This document shows, in pieces, positions 54,570 to 64,000 of a DNA stretch of 64,000 bases. Origin of the DNA: Maribacter sp. (GTDB lineage: Bacteria; Bacteroidota; Bacteroidia; Flavobacteriales; Flavobacteriaceae); the NCBI GenBank assembly GCA_020629285.1, contig JAHDDP010000011.1, positions 19,542 to 83,541 of the forward strand. The letters are read 5' to 3'. Each line of letters starts with the position of its first letter. The first letter of the stretch is position 1. The position numbers were made by a program, and so were the translations under genes. The notes below the pieces were generated by a model. The model did no database searches. It saw only the letters and a list, made by a program, of their open reading frames with translations, and was not told where the DNA came from.

Positions 54570-55477
54570 TGGCAATAGTTAAAGCTTGGCTCAATGCAGC
54601 AAGACTAAGAACACTTCCATTATCCATTTCAGGTATACTTGTAGGTACTGCTCTGGCAGCATATCACGGAATAACGAATTCCACTATTTTTATTTTAGCG
54701 ATTTTGACCACAATTGGGCTACAAGTAACTTCCAATTTTGCCAATGATTATGGCGATGGGGTAAAAGGTACCGATGGTGACGATAGGCTTGGACCAAAAC
54801 GCGCCCTTCAAAGTGGTCTTTTAACAGCATCACAATTAAAATCTGGTATCTATATTAGTATTATAGTAAATGTAATTCTCATTATAGCTTTAATTGTAAC
54901 CTCATTCGGTTTAGAAAATATGCTGTATCCCCTAGTATTTTTAATATTGGGAGCATTTGCGATTTGGGCTGCAATCAAATATACCGTTGGTAAGTCGGCT
55001 TATGGTTATAACGGGCTTGGCGATGTTTTTGTTTTTATTTTTTTTGGTTTGGTCAGTGTTCTAGGTTCTATGTTTTTGTACCTAAAAGCTATTTCTTTTA
55101 TGACCTTTTTACCGGCTATCTCAATAGGGCTTTTAAGTGTAGGAGTACTTAATCTGAATAATATGAGAGACATTAAATCAGATGCTGCCGTAGGCAAGAA
55201 TACCTTGGTCGTTAAAATGGGTTTGTCTAAAGCTAAAAGGTACCATTATACACTATTGATTATATCTTTTTTGTGCCTGTTTTGTTTTTTTCTTACAACA
55301 AATGGCTCACAGTTACGTTATGTAAGTCTTACCGGCTACCTTTTTGTATTTATACATTTAAGAAAAGTGGTAGTTACAAATAACGAGGCAGAACTTGATC
55401 CAGAGCTTAAAAAATTAGCTTTAAGTACCTTTTTCATCGCCCTGTTGTTTTTTATTAGTTATTTTTATTTTTTGTAA
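54569..55477 (+). CDS. menA: 1,4-dihydroxy-2-naphthoate prenyltransferase (MenA)
   Basis: The 302-residue UbiA-type membrane enzyme attaches the polyprenyl tail to DHNA. It has about eight to nine transmembrane helices, the first acidic motif 'NFANDYGDGVKGTDGDDRLGP' and the second 'NNMRDIKSDAAVGKNTL'. It starts with GTG at 54569, overlapping the upstream stop by one base, a strong sign of translational coupling. Confidence 0.93.
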   Translation: MAIVKAWLNAARLRTLPLSISGILVGTALAAYHGITNSTIFILAILTTIGLQVTSNFANDYGDGVKGTDGDDRLGPKRALQSGLLTASQLKSGIYISIIVNVILIIALIVTSFGLENMLYPLVFLILGAFAIWAAIKYTVGKSAYGYNGLGDVFVFIFFGLVSVLGSMFLYLKAISFMTFLPAISIGLLSVGVLNLNNMRDIKSDAAVGKNTLVVKMGLSKAKRYHYTLLIISFLCLFCFFLTTNGSQLRYVSLTGYLFVFIHLRKVVVTNNEAELDPELKKLALSTFFIALLFFISYFYFL

Positions 55478-55509
55478 TTTTGAGTATAACCCACAAACCA
55501 ATTTAAACC

Positions 55510-56274
55510 TTGGAACAACCCATAAAAATTCTAATTGTTGAGGATAATGTAATCATCGCCGATGATATGCAATCTATGTTAGAGGAGATAGGATATGAAA
55601 TAGTCGATAACGTAATTGTTTACGAACAGGCTGTTGAAGTTCTAAAAACGCAGCAGGTAGATTTAGTATTGATCGATATCATATTAGCTTCAGATAAAAC
55701 TGGTATTGACTTGGGTAAGCACATAAGAGAGAATTATGATATTCCTTTTATTTTCGTAACCTCTAACTCTGACCGTGCAACAGTTGAAAATGCTAAAACA
55801 GTAAAGCCAAATGGTTACTTGGTTAAACCATTTGAGCAACAAGATTTATATACATCTATAGAAATTGCATTATCTAACTTCATTTATGGAAAACAAACTG
55901 TTGCCAGTAATGGCGCGGCAAATGCAACCAGCAGTGAAGACGTTGCAATGTCTAATTCTATTTTAAAAGACTCTATTTTCGTTAAAAAACAGCACCTATA
56001 TTATAGAATACAATTTGGAGATATTCAATTTATAAAAGCTGATAACGTGTATTTAGAAGTGAATACGGTAGATAAAAAGTTTTTAGTACGTTCTCCATTA
56101 AAAGACTATTTAGAAAAATTACCTCAAAATAAATTTTATAGGGCTCACAAGTCGTACATCGTAAATGTTGATCATATAGATGCCATTAATTCTAAAGATA
56201 TTATGATCAATAATACTTTGATTCCTATATCTAAAGATTTTAAAGAATTTATCATCTCGGCTATGAATTCTTAA
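55510..56274 (+). CDS. LytTR-type response regulator
   Basis: The 254-residue protein has a receiver domain ('KILIVEDNVIIADDM', phospho-acceptor D56 in 'VLIDIILASDKTGIDLG', 'TSN', 'YLVKPFEQ') and a LytTR DNA-binding domain ('YRIQFGDIQFIKADNVYLEV', 'FYRAHKSYIVNVDHIDAI'). It starts with TTG at 55510; a later ATG would remove the essential first strand. It probably pairs with the TPR histidine kinase 400 bases downstream. Confidence 0.9.
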   Translation: MEQPIKILIVEDNVIIADDMQSMLEEIGYEIVDNVIVYEQAVEVLKTQQVDLVLIDIILASDKTGIDLGKHIRENYDIPFIFVTSNSDRATVENAKTVKPNGYLVKPFEQQDLYTSIEIALSNFIYGKQTVASNGAANATSSEDVAMSNSILKDSIFVKKQHLYYRIQFGDIQFIKADNVYLEVNTVDKKFLVRSPLKDYLEKLPQNKFYRAHKSYIVNVDHIDAINSKDIMINNTLIPISKDFKEFIISAMNS

Positions 56275-56672
56275 AACCATATTAAATTTTAATAAAAACA
56301 CTCTTTTAGGGTGTTTTTTTTGATTTCGCCATAGATGAAATACAATTTTTTATCGATAAAGTGTTTATTTTTATCGTTGAAATACGTTATTTGTGAAGGT
56401 GATTAGGTTTCACAACAATTTTATGGGGTTACACAACATTTAATCTATATAGCTATGTCTTATTTTTAATTTTGAATTATTAAGAATTGTAGGTTTTATG
56501 TAACGTTTATTTTTTAGACCTCAATATCCTTCAATTTTTAATGAATCAATGAAAAGTACGTAGAACACGCTTTTTGGGCTTTAGGTTATTTGATAATCAT
56601 TTAATGGTGGCTCACAACAAAAATTGTAAAATTGACTTCAATTCAAAAGTTTGATTTTACTATTATGGAGAT
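56275..56672. other. Intergenic region before the histidine kinase
   Basis: No gene or RNA gene is seen. It holds the terminator at 56294-56321 and three copies of CACAACA (56411, 56432, 56613), possibly regulatory, followed by AT-rich promoter-like sequence. Confidence 0.5.
56294..56321 (+). terminator. Rho-independent terminator of the LytTR regulator gene
   Basis: AAACACTC (56296-56303), TTTTA loop, GGGTGTTT (56309-56316, one G-U pair) and a T tract. Confidence 0.8.
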
Positions 56673-58643
56673 ATGAAAAAACAGATTATTTTGAGATTTA
56701 TTTGCACTTTGTTTTTAGGTGTATTTACATGCTTTGTTTTTGCACAAGACAATGTTGAAACTCAAAATGAGGATTACTACAAGCAATTTCAAGATTTAGA
56801 GAACGGTGAATTGCGTTCTTTCTTCTTTTTTAACACACCCAATCGTTACAACCAGAATTCTCCATATGATTGGTTAGATACGGTCAAAGTGTATTTAAAT
56901 AGTTCTGAAAAAACTAAAGACTCAGCTTCCATTCGTAATTATCAACTCATAGAGTCTCAAATTTATTATGATTTGGGTAACTACCAGAAAAGTTTGGCAA
57001 TAGCAAGACCTTTATTCGATGATTTATCAAAGTTAGATGCAGAGTCTAAAAAGGCTGTTCTTGGTATTTTGGATAGTAATTATAAAATGCTTGAATTATA
57101 TGACAAGCAAATAGAGGTTAGACGAGTAAAGCGCGAACTAGGTTTTACTGATAATGTTGCCTTTTATGATATTTATGCAAGTTTAGGTCAGTATAGAAAG
57201 GCTATGCGTGATTATATGACCGAAGAAAAGAAAGTACTTAAAGATGATGATTATTATGGTCAGGCAATTTATAATAATACTATAGGTGATTATCTAAGAT
57301 TGGATAAGTCAACAGCTACTGCATTAAGCTATTATAAAAAAGCAGAAGGACTTATTAAGGTTTTTCTTAGTGATGTCACCAATGAGCGTTCGGATAAGGA
57401 AATTACAAATGGTAGAATTTTAAATGGCTTGATTATAGGTAATATAGGTAAAAGCCATGTGCAGTTAGAAGAGTATGAAAAGGCAATTCCGTTTTTAGAA
57501 GAAAGTAGGGATATCATTAAAAAATATAATAAAAGTAAATTTTCTTCAGATATTATAGAGAATACGCTTGCTTTATCAGAATGCTATTTAAAATTAGATG
57601 ACTACGCCAAAGCAACCGATTATTTAAGTGATGACCTTAATCCTAAAAAAACCAATAATATTTTAAAGCGTAATCGAATTTATGCCGATTATTTTTATAA
57701 AACCGGTGATTTTAAGAACTCTACGGTCTATTTAAAGAAAAATATTAGAATTAGAGACTCCATAGATGCATTAGAGTCGAATATAAAAAACCAACAGTTA
57801 ACTTCAGTTGTTGCACAAGATTTAGAGAATTCTAGAAAAACTATGGAGCAACAAAAAGCTCAGTTAGAAGAATCTAGAAAAGATATTAAAGCTAGGGATG
57901 ATAAAATTAGTTTGGTATTCGTATCCTTGATTTTTACACTTATTGGTTTTGCCGGTCTGGTTTATGCCTATTTAAAGAGTATTAAAAACCAACGTTTAAT
58001 CGCAGAGCAAAAATTCATTATAGAAAACTCATTGGTTGAGAAAGATTCTTTATTGAAAGAAATTCACCATAGGGTTAAAAACAACCTGCAAATGGTATCT
58101 AGTTTGTTAAGTCTACAGACTAAAAATACTAGAAGTAAAGCTGCTATTGCTGCATTAGAAGAAGGTAAAAGTAGGGTGAAAGCCATGGCATTAATACACC
58201 AAAAATTATATCAAAATGACGATTTATCTGTCATTGAGATGCAAGGTTATATCGAAAGCTTGATTAATAGCATTCAATCTGTATACAAAAAAGGCGGTCA
58301 TAATATTAATATTACTATCGATGCCGAAGGTGTAGAATTAGATATTGACAGGGCTATTCCATTCGGACTCATATTAAACGAATTGGTTTCCAATTCATTC
58401 AAATATGCTTTTCCAAATGATGATAGCGATGGAAAAATATATATTCATTTACGCAAAATTACAGGTCAAGAAGGCTTCTTTGAGTATACTGATAATGGTA
58501 TAGGTTTACCAGAAGATTCAGATGAAAGAGCAAGTTCTTCTATGGGTATTCGTTTAATGAGCAGATTAGCAAATCAGCTTCAGACTTCATTGAATACCGA
58601 TAAAACCCAAGAAGGTGTACGTTTTTGGTTTAACTTTAAATAG
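56673..58643 (+). CDS. TPR-containing sensor histidine kinase (HisKA_2 type)
   Basis: The 656-residue protein has a signal-like N-terminus ('ILRFICTLFLGVFTCFVFA'), about 350 residues of TPR-like helices ('YEKAIPFLEESRDIIKKY', 'ALSYYKKAEGLI'), one transmembrane helix near 415-435 and a coiled coil. The kinase core has 'EIHHRVKNNLQM' (H465/H466) and the ATPase motifs 'LNELVSNSFKYAFP', 'FEYTDNGIGLPED', 'SMGIRLMSRLA'. It senses outside signals through the TPR part and probably phosphorylates the LytTR regulator upstream. Confidence 0.9.
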   Translation: MKKQIILRFICTLFLGVFTCFVFAQDNVETQNEDYYKQFQDLENGELRSFFFFNTPNRYNQNSPYDWLDTVKVYLNSSEKTKDSASIRNYQLIESQIYYDLGNYQKSLAIARPLFDDLSKLDAESKKAVLGILDSNYKMLELYDKQIEVRRVKRELGFTDNVAFYDIYASLGQYRKAMRDYMTEEKKVLKDDDYYGQAIYNNTIGDYLRLDKSTATALSYYKKAEGLIKVFLSDVTNERSDKEITNGRILNGLIIGNIGKSHVQLEEYEKAIPFLEESRDIIKKYNKSKFSSDIIENTLALSECYLKLDDYAKATDYLSDDLNPKKTNNILKRNRIYADYFYKTGDFKNSTVYLKKNIRIRDSIDALESNIKNQQLTSVVAQDLENSRKTMEQQKAQLEESRKDIKARDDKISLVFVSLIFTLIGFAGLVYAYLKSIKNQRLIAEQKFIIENSLVEKDSLLKEIHHRVKNNLQMVSSLLSLQTKNTRSKAAIAALEEGKSRVKAMALIHQKLYQNDDLSVIEMQGYIESLINSIQSVYKKGGHNINITIDAEGVELDIDRAIPFGLILNELVSNSFKYAFPNDDSDGKIYIHLRKITGQEGFFEYTDNGIGLPEDSDERASSSMGIRLMSRLANQLQTSLNTDKTQEGVRFWFNFK

Positions 58644-58645
58644 GC

Positions 58646-59440
58646 TTAACGAACTTTACTTTTCATGACTACTTTATGTAAAAGTCTAGGGAAGAATCTT
58701 TTAAGGTAAATTCCGAATTTCTCTTTTCCACCAATGTAGGTTTCAAATCTTTTCTTTTTAATTGCAGAGATAATTTCTTTTGCACATTCGTTAACAGGCA
58801 TACCGTTTTCCGTGGCGCTATCTTCTTTTTGTAAAGCTGAGCCATCACCGGTCAAAGCATTTTTTGCAACGTTTGTTTGTATGAACCCCGGACAAATAAT
58901 AGAAACATTGATATTGTCTTTTTCATGCTCCATTCGTAAAGCATCAAAGAAGCCATGTAACGCATGTTTTGCTCCACAATAACCGGAACGATAGGGTGAT
59001 GAAAATTTACCCATTAAACTAGTAATAGTTACAAAATGACCGCTTTTTTGTGCTATAAATTTAGGTAGTACATGCTTTGTTAGTTTTATAGTACCCAGAT
59101 AATTAACATCTATCATTTGTTGGTAGACTTCAAATTTGGTGTCAATAATTAGTGAACGCTGGCTTAATCCGCCATTGTTGATTAAAACATCTATATTTCC
59201 ATAAATATTAAAAGCCTTTGCGGTGATGTTTTCTAGAGAATCAAATTCGGTTAAATCTAAAGGCAGAATAGCCACATGATCAGAAAACTCGCACCTATTT
59301 TTCACTTCTATAAGCACAGCCTCCCTTCTTGCAGAAAGTATAAGTTTAGCGCCAAGTTCATTTAATTTGTATGCTAATGCTTCCCCAATTCCTGAAGATG
59401 CCCCTGTAATCCAAAATACCTTATTGCGTATGCTGTCCAT
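58646..59440 (-). CDS. Short-chain dehydrogenase/reductase
   Basis: The 264-residue SDR has the cofactor motif 'WITGASSGIGEAL', 'INNGGLS' and the active site 'YCGAKHALHGF' (Y-x3-K) with upstream Ser. The 'YRSGYCGAKHAL' and 'CPGFIQTNVAKNAL' segments resemble classical SDRs of the DHRS7 type. Substrate unknown. It is divergent from the menC-like gene. Confidence 0.9.
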   Translation of the reverse strand: MDSIRNKVFWITGASSGIGEALAYKLNELGAKLILSARREAVLIEVKNRCEFSDHVAILPLDLTEFDSLENITAKAFNIYGNIDVLINNGGLSQRSLIIDTKFEVYQQMIDVNYLGTIKLTKHVLPKFIAQKSGHFVTITSLMGKFSSPYRSGYCGAKHALHGFFDALRMEHEKDNINVSIICPGFIQTNVAKNALTGDGSALQKEDSATENGMPVNECAKEIISAIKKKRFETYIGGKEKFGIYLKRFFPRLLHKVVMKSKVR

Positions 59441-59485
59441 TCCGTCTTATTTAAACTCAAAATATAGTTAAATTTGAAGGATAAT

Positions 59486-60538
59486 ATGAAGGCAACATTT
59501 AAAAAGTATCTTTTAGATTTTAAAAACCCGAGCGGAACTTCTAGGGGAATTCTAAGAACCAAAGAAACTTGGTTTCTTTTTTTAGAAGAAGAAGGAAAAT
59601 GGGGTATAGGTGAATGCGGACTTTTTAGAGGTCTTAGTTTCGATGATGTTCCTGAATATGAAGAAAAATGTACTTGGGTAGCACATAACATCAATTTGGG
59701 AGAAACTGAACTGTTAATGCAGTGTCAAGATTTTCCAAGTATTCAATTTGGGGTAGAGCAGGCTTTTATGTCGCTACGGTCAAAAAATCCATTTCATCTC
59801 TTTGATTCTTCTTTTGTAAGTCATCAAAAGCCAATAGCTATAAACGGATTGGTTTGGATGGGTGATAGGGAGTTTATGCATGAACAAATAGAAGAAAAAC
59901 TTAAGAATGGCTTTTCTTGTATAAAAATGAAAATTGGTGCAATTGATTTTGATACTGAAATAGCCCTGCTGAAATCTATTAGAGAGCGCTATTCAAAAGA
60001 AGATATTGAACTAAGGGTTGATGCAAACGGGGCATTTACACCACAAGAGGCCTTATTTAAACTAGATGTTTTATCTAAACTTGATTTACACTCTATAGAG
60101 CAACCCATTAAACAAGGGCAAACTGAAGAAATGAAAAGGCTTTGTAATAATACGCCTTTGCCAATTGCTTTAGATGAAGAATTAATTGGTGTGGTTGATG
60201 TAACAAAAAAGGCAGCGTTGCTACAAACAATACAACCACAATATATAATTTTGAAACCAAGTTTGGTTGGTGGTTTTGCAGGAAGCAGTGAATGGATTTC
60301 TATTGCAGAAAAGAATAACATAGGGTGGTGGGTTACGAGTGCCTTAGAGAGTAATATTGGCTTAAATGCTATTGCCCAGTGGACCGCAACTTTAAATAAC
60401 AAAATGCCACAAGGATTAGGTACCGGTTCTCTATTCACAAATAATATTGAGAGTCCGTTAGAGGTTGATAATGGAGGTTTGTTTTATAACAAATCTAAAA
60501 AATGGAATACAAATTTAATTGAAAGTTTATGTATATAG
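59486..60538 (+). CDS. menC: o-Succinylbenzoate synthase (MenC-like, enolase superfamily)
   Basis: From the ATG at 59486 the protein (350 residues) has the enolase-superfamily ligands: 'CIKMKIGAIDFDTEI' (K-x-K), 'LRVDANGAF' (D), 'SIEQPI' (E), 'ALDEELI' (D/E), and the opposing lysine 'IILKPSLVGG'. It dehydrates SHCHC to o-succinylbenzoate in menaquinone synthesis. The neighbouring menE-like gene supports the assignment; an epimerase activity cannot be excluded by sequence alone. It overlaps the CPBP gene by 10 bases. Confidence 0.85.
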   Translation: MKATFKKYLLDFKNPSGTSRGILRTKETWFLFLEEEGKWGIGECGLFRGLSFDDVPEYEEKCTWVAHNINLGETELLMQCQDFPSIQFGVEQAFMSLRSKNPFHLFDSSFVSHQKPIAINGLVWMGDREFMHEQIEEKLKNGFSCIKMKIGAIDFDTEIALLKSIRERYSKEDIELRVDANGAFTPQEALFKLDVLSKLDLHSIEQPIKQGQTEEMKRLCNNTPLPIALDEELIGVVDVTKKAALLQTIQPQYIILKPSLVGGFAGSSEWISIAEKNNIGWWVTSALESNIGLNAIAQWTATLNNKMPQGLGTGSLFTNNIESPLEVDNGGLFYNKSKKWNTNLIESLCI

Positions 60539-61449
60539 AACAGGGGTATAAAGGTGATATTGGATTATGGAAGTACTTAATTATTCCCGGTTGTTTTATT
60601 GGGTTTATGATAATGAACTACATAGCAATCGTATTATCCCCAGTTAGTGTTGAGGATAGTATGGAGCAAATGATAGCAAGTTTAGGCTCTAATTTGGTAT
60701 TGATTATTTTACTTGTACCACTTGCTGTAGGTTTATTTGTGGTACTGGGATGGACGAAATTAGTACACTCTCAGAGCATTACTAGTTTAACGACATCCAG
60801 AAAAAAAATAGATTGGAAAAGAGTTTTTTTTGCCTTTGGTGTATGGGGATTGATAACAATAATTTTAACTTTTATAGGTATTTATTTATCTCCTGAAGAT
60901 TACCTGTTTAATTTTAAGCTGATGCCATTTTTAAGTTTGGCTTTAATTGGGATAATCCTAATTCCTTTACAAACTAGCTTTGAGGAGTATTTGTTTAGAG
61001 GTTATATGATGCAAGGATTGGGTATTGCTGCCAAAAATAGATGGGTACCTTTAGTTGTCACTTCTGTATTATTTGGATTAATGCATTTGGGAAATCCTGA
61101 AGTAGAGAAATTGGGTTACGGTATAATGATATATTATATAGGTACTGGTTTTTTTCTTGGTATTATAACACTCATGGATGAAGGTTTAGAACTTGCTTTG
61201 GGTTTTCATGCCGCTAATAATTTAATTGGAGCGTTATTGTTGACTGCTGACTGGACTGCTTTTCAAACTGATTCATTGTATAGGGATGTTTCTGACCCAA
61301 TTTTAGGTTGGGATGTCTTGGTGCCGGTATTTATAGTATTCCCTATTTTATTAATCATCTTTTCAAAAAAATATGGTTGGACTAACTGGAAAGAAAAACT
61401 TACAGGCGATGTGTTATCTAAAGAAGAGTTTTTAAAACTAGATAATTAG
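60529..61449 (+). CDS. CPBP-family intramembrane metalloprotease
   Basis: The 306-residue integral membrane protein has the CAAX/CPBP motifs 'SFEEYLFRGYMMQGL' (E-E-x3-R), 'FGLMHLGN' and 'GFHAANNLIGALL'. It overlaps menC by 10 bases and lies 4 bases before menE, so it is embedded in the men operon. Its substrate is unknown; it may be a passenger in the cluster. Confidence 0.88.
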   Translation: MYIEQGYKGDIGLWKYLIIPGCFIGFMIMNYIAIVLSPVSVEDSMEQMIASLGSNLVLIILLVPLAVGLFVVLGWTKLVHSQSITSLTTSRKKIDWKRVFFAFGVWGLITIILTFIGIYLSPEDYLFNFKLMPFLSLALIGIILIPLQTSFEEYLFRGYMMQGLGIAAKNRWVPLVVTSVLFGLMHLGNPEVEKLGYGIMIYYIGTGFFLGIITLMDEGLELALGFHAANNLIGALLLTADWTAFQTDSLYRDVSDPILGWDVLVPVFIVFPILLIIFSKKYGWTNWKEKLTGDVLSKEEFLKLDN

Positions 61450-61453
61450 TAAA

Positions 61454-62524
61454 ATGTATAAAGCTTCAGTACACCCAAGTTTTTCCATTCATGGTAGGTC
61501 TATTTCTTTTGCCGATTTAACAGAAGTAAGTTATAGTCTAATTAAAGAAGGGGAAGAATTTGAAAAGCACATTGGCGAATTTCTTTTAGATTGGATAGAT
61601 AATTCACCCACCATTTCGGTAAATACATCTGGTTCTACCGGTACTCCAAAAACAATCGTCTTGAAAAAGAGTCATATGGAAAATAGTGCTTTGGCAACAG
61701 GTAGCTATTTTAATTTATCTCCTGGTTCTTCTGCATTGTTGTGCTTGCCTGCTACTTATATTGCAGGTAAAATGATGATAGTTAGAGCTATGGTGTTAGG
61801 GTTAGATATTCATTTCGTTACACCTACTTCAAATCCGTTAGAAGGTATAAAGAGGTCTTTTGATTTTGGTGCTATGGTACCCTTACAAGTTGCTAATTCA
61901 TTAACCAAGCTTTCCCTATTGCGTAAATTAATTGTTGGTGGCGCTCCTATTTCTGCTTCTCTAAGGAAGGAAATAAACGAGATTTCAAATGCAAGTTATG
62001 AGACCTATGGTATGACAGAGACCATAACGCATATTGCAGTTAAGCCTTTGAATAATATTGTAAGTGAGGATATGCCTTTTTCTGTCTTGCCAGATGTTGT
62101 AATATCTAAAGACGAAAGAAACTGTTTGGTAATTAATGCTCCAAAGATTTCAGATGAAACTGTAGTAACTAATGATGTTATTGAATTGGTTTCTACGACA
62201 GAATTTAAATGGCTAGGCAGATTTGATAATGTAATTAATTCTGGTGGAGTTAAACTTAGTCCAGAGCAGGTAGAGGGTAAACTTTCGAATAGTATTAACC
62301 AACCTTTTTTTATTACTTCCTTACCAGACCCAAAATTAGGGGAGCAATTAGTGCTGGTTATTGAAGGTGCAGTGAATAAAAACGATGTGTTGAAAAAAAT
62401 TACTTCAAGTGCTCTTTTATCTAAGTACGAAGTGCCACGTCTAATTAAAACTATTCCTTTATTCCTACGTACTGATAGCGGAAAGGTTAAGCGGAAAGAA
62501 ACCATGACCTTACTGAAGTCATAA
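61454..62524 (+). CDS. menE: o-Succinylbenzoate-CoA ligase-like AMP-binding protein (MenE)
   Basis: The 356-residue adenylating enzyme has 'NTSGSTGTPKTIVLKKSH' (phosphate loop), 'SYETYGMTETITHIAVK', 'WLGRFDNVINSGGVKLSPEQVE' and the C-terminal 'SGKVKRKE' lysine region. It is shorter than the 450-500 residues of many MenE, which is usual for Bacteroidota. It activates o-succinylbenzoate with CoA. Confidence 0.87.
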   Translation: MYKASVHPSFSIHGRSISFADLTEVSYSLIKEGEEFEKHIGEFLLDWIDNSPTISVNTSGSTGTPKTIVLKKSHMENSALATGSYFNLSPGSSALLCLPATYIAGKMMIVRAMVLGLDIHFVTPTSNPLEGIKRSFDFGAMVPLQVANSLTKLSLLRKLIVGGAPISASLRKEINEISNASYETYGMTETITHIAVKPLNNIVSEDMPFSVLPDVVISKDERNCLVINAPKISDETVVTNDVIELVSTTEFKWLGRFDNVINSGGVKLSPEQVEGKLSNSINQPFFITSLPDPKLGEQLVLVIEGAVNKNDVLKKITSSALLSKYEVPRLIKTIPLFLRTDSGKVKRKETMTLLKS

Positions 62525-62617
62525 CTTCACTCACCACACCTTCCCTTTCACTCATTCTATATTTTAATATGGCTGACTTCTTAATAGGTTTATAGTATAA
62601 ACTTTAAACCACCTATT

Positions 62618-64000
62618 ATGAAAAATGTAGCTTTCCTTTTATTTCTATTTACTAGTTTCTTATTGTCTTCACAACAAATGAATATTAGCGGTATTTTTTC
62701 TGATTATGCAGGGGACCCTCTGCCTGGTGTAAATGTTATGGAAAAAGGTACTACTAATGGTACACAAACAGATTTTGACGGACACTATGCTATAACAGTA
62801 TCAGAAGGAGCTGAATTAGTATTTTCGTATATAGGCTGTAAAAATATGACAGTAAAGATCAGAGAATCAGTAGATGTTAATGTGTCACTTGAAGAAGATC
62901 TTTAAATATTAGAAGAAGTGGTGGTAACTGGTTATGGTATTCAAAAGCGTCGTCATGTTACAGGTTCAGTTGCAATGATTAATATGCAATCTCCTAAATC
63001 CAATATTAGTAGAACCTTGCAAGGTAGCGTAAGCGGCGTTCAAATAGGTGGAGTACGTGCTGTTGAAAATAAAAGAGTTGGAACTAAAGAGAAAAGCCCT
63101 TTATATATAGTTGATGGTATTCCCATAGAAAAGCGATATAATTCAATTGTTCAAAGTCTTAAGAATGAAGATGTTAATAGTAGAATAAAACTTAAAGCTT
63201 CTGAAGCGAAGAATCTATATGGTAAAAATGCTAAACACGGTTGTATTATTATACAAACGGTAAAAGGTAATTATGTTATTGAGGAAGATGAGAATTATGC
63301 GCAAATCACTGAAAATCAGTTTCAGAATGTAGGTATTAATCCCTTATCTACTTTTTCAATAGATGTTGATAAAGCAGCGTATAGTAACATTAGAAGATTT
63401 ATAAATAATGGAAAAGAGGTTCCTGTAGATGCAGTTAAAATTGAAGAAATGATTAACTATTTTGATTATGACTATCAGCAACCAACAAATGAACATCCCT
63501 TTTCTGTAAACACCGAGGTAGCACAAACCCCTTGGAATCTGAATACCAAATTAGTGCGAATTGGTTTGCAAGGGAAAGAATGCTTGAATGAAGAACTACC
63601 GGAATCTAATCTTACTTTTCTAATTGATGTTTCTGGCTCTATGTCATCAGATAATAAATTACCACTATTAAAATCCGCATTTAAATTATTAGTAAATCAG
63701 TTAAGAGAAAAAGATAGGGTTTCAATTGTTGTTTATGCTGGTGCAGCTGGTGTTGTATTGGAGCCTACATCTGGTAACAATAAAGAGAAGATTATGAGCG
63801 CTTTAAATAATTTAGAGGCTGGCGGTTCTACAGCCGGTGGAGAGGGTATTCAATTAGCCTACAAATTGGCAGAGAAACATTTTAAGAAGAATGGTAACAA
63901 TAGAGTGATATTGGCAACAGATGGCGATTTTAATGTTGGGCTGTCTAGCGACAAAGACATGGAAGATTTGATTGTTGAAAAACGTGAATCGGGAGTGTTT
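62618..64000 (+). pseudogene. vWA-domain protein with carboxypeptidase-like N-domain, interrupted by an in-frame TAA (runs past window end)
   Basis: From the ATG at 62618 a signal peptide and a CarboxypepD_reg-like domain ('GDPLPGVNVMEKGTTNGTQTDFDGHYAI') run to TAA at 62903-62905. The same frame then continues without any other stop to base 64000: 'ILEEVVVTGYGIQKRRHVTGSV', a plug-like segment, 'STFSIDVDKAAYSNIRRFI' and a vWA domain with 'FLIDVSGSMSSDNKLPLL' (MIDAS D-x-S-x-S). This is a YfbK-like vWA architecture of Bacteroidota. The break replaces one codon between 'EED L' and 'LEEVVV', so a nonsense change or sequencing error is likely. Confidence 0.75.

Overview
The window is low-GC chromosomal DNA of a Bacteroidota bacterium, most likely a (marine) Flavobacteriaceae member. 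Evidence: a type IX secretion C-terminal sorting domain in the first gene, a full set of Flavobacteriia-type housekeeping genes (icmF, miaE-like, mnmE, dnaN, phoH, purC, dnaK, menaquinone genes, DUF2853, cvfB-like), promoters of the TTTG / TAnnTTTG type, few Shine-Dalgarno sequences and several TTG/GTG starts.

Layout. 1-7509 is backbone: the 3' end of a repeat-containing secreted protein, a CpsB-type tyrosine phosphatase, a BtuF-like cobalamin-binding protein divergent from a fused isobutyryl-CoA mutase (IcmF), and a MiaE-like tRNA hydroxylase. 7510-33835 is interpreted as an integrated mobilizable element of about 26.3 kb bounded by a 15-bp direct repeat, with a tyrosine integrase just inside the right end. 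Its left 20 kb is cargo: a nonsense-split gene, an AbiEi/AbiEii type IV toxin-antitoxin pair, two gene fragments (a paralogue of the split gene and a piece resembling a MmeI-type methyltransferase), a type I restriction-modification operon (hsdR, RhuM/Fic gene, hsdM, hsdS) continued by a membrane KAP-type NTPase, a Septu-like ATPase/HNH pair, and an astacin-like protease with a putative outer-membrane partner. Its right part is the transfer and maintenance module on the minus strand: candidate oriT, membrane protein, MobA relaxase, MobC, primase-like toprim protein, iteron-like repeats, Rep initiator, excisionase-like HTH protein, membrane protein and integrase. No type IV secretion genes are present, so it fits an IME rather than an ICE.

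33836-64000 is backbone again: mnmE, dnaN, SAM hydrolase, phoH, purC, a DnaQ-type exonuclease with a cNMP/CBS/DUF294 protein, L-serine dehydratase, dnaK (candidate sigma-54 promoter), then a menaquinone region (hotdog thioesterase, menF, menD, menA, menC-like, menE-like) interleaved with DUF2853, a CvfB-like S1 protein, a SPOR-like protein, a LytTR response regulator and a TPR histidine kinase, an SDR and a CPBP protease. menB and a recognisable menH are not in the window. The window ends in a vWA-domain protein whose reading frame is broken by an in-frame TAA.

The most interesting system is the defence cargo of the element, especially the KAP NTPase one base downstream of hsdS, the RhuM-Fic protein inside the hsd operon, and the protease/outer-membrane pair, which I cannot assign to a described system.
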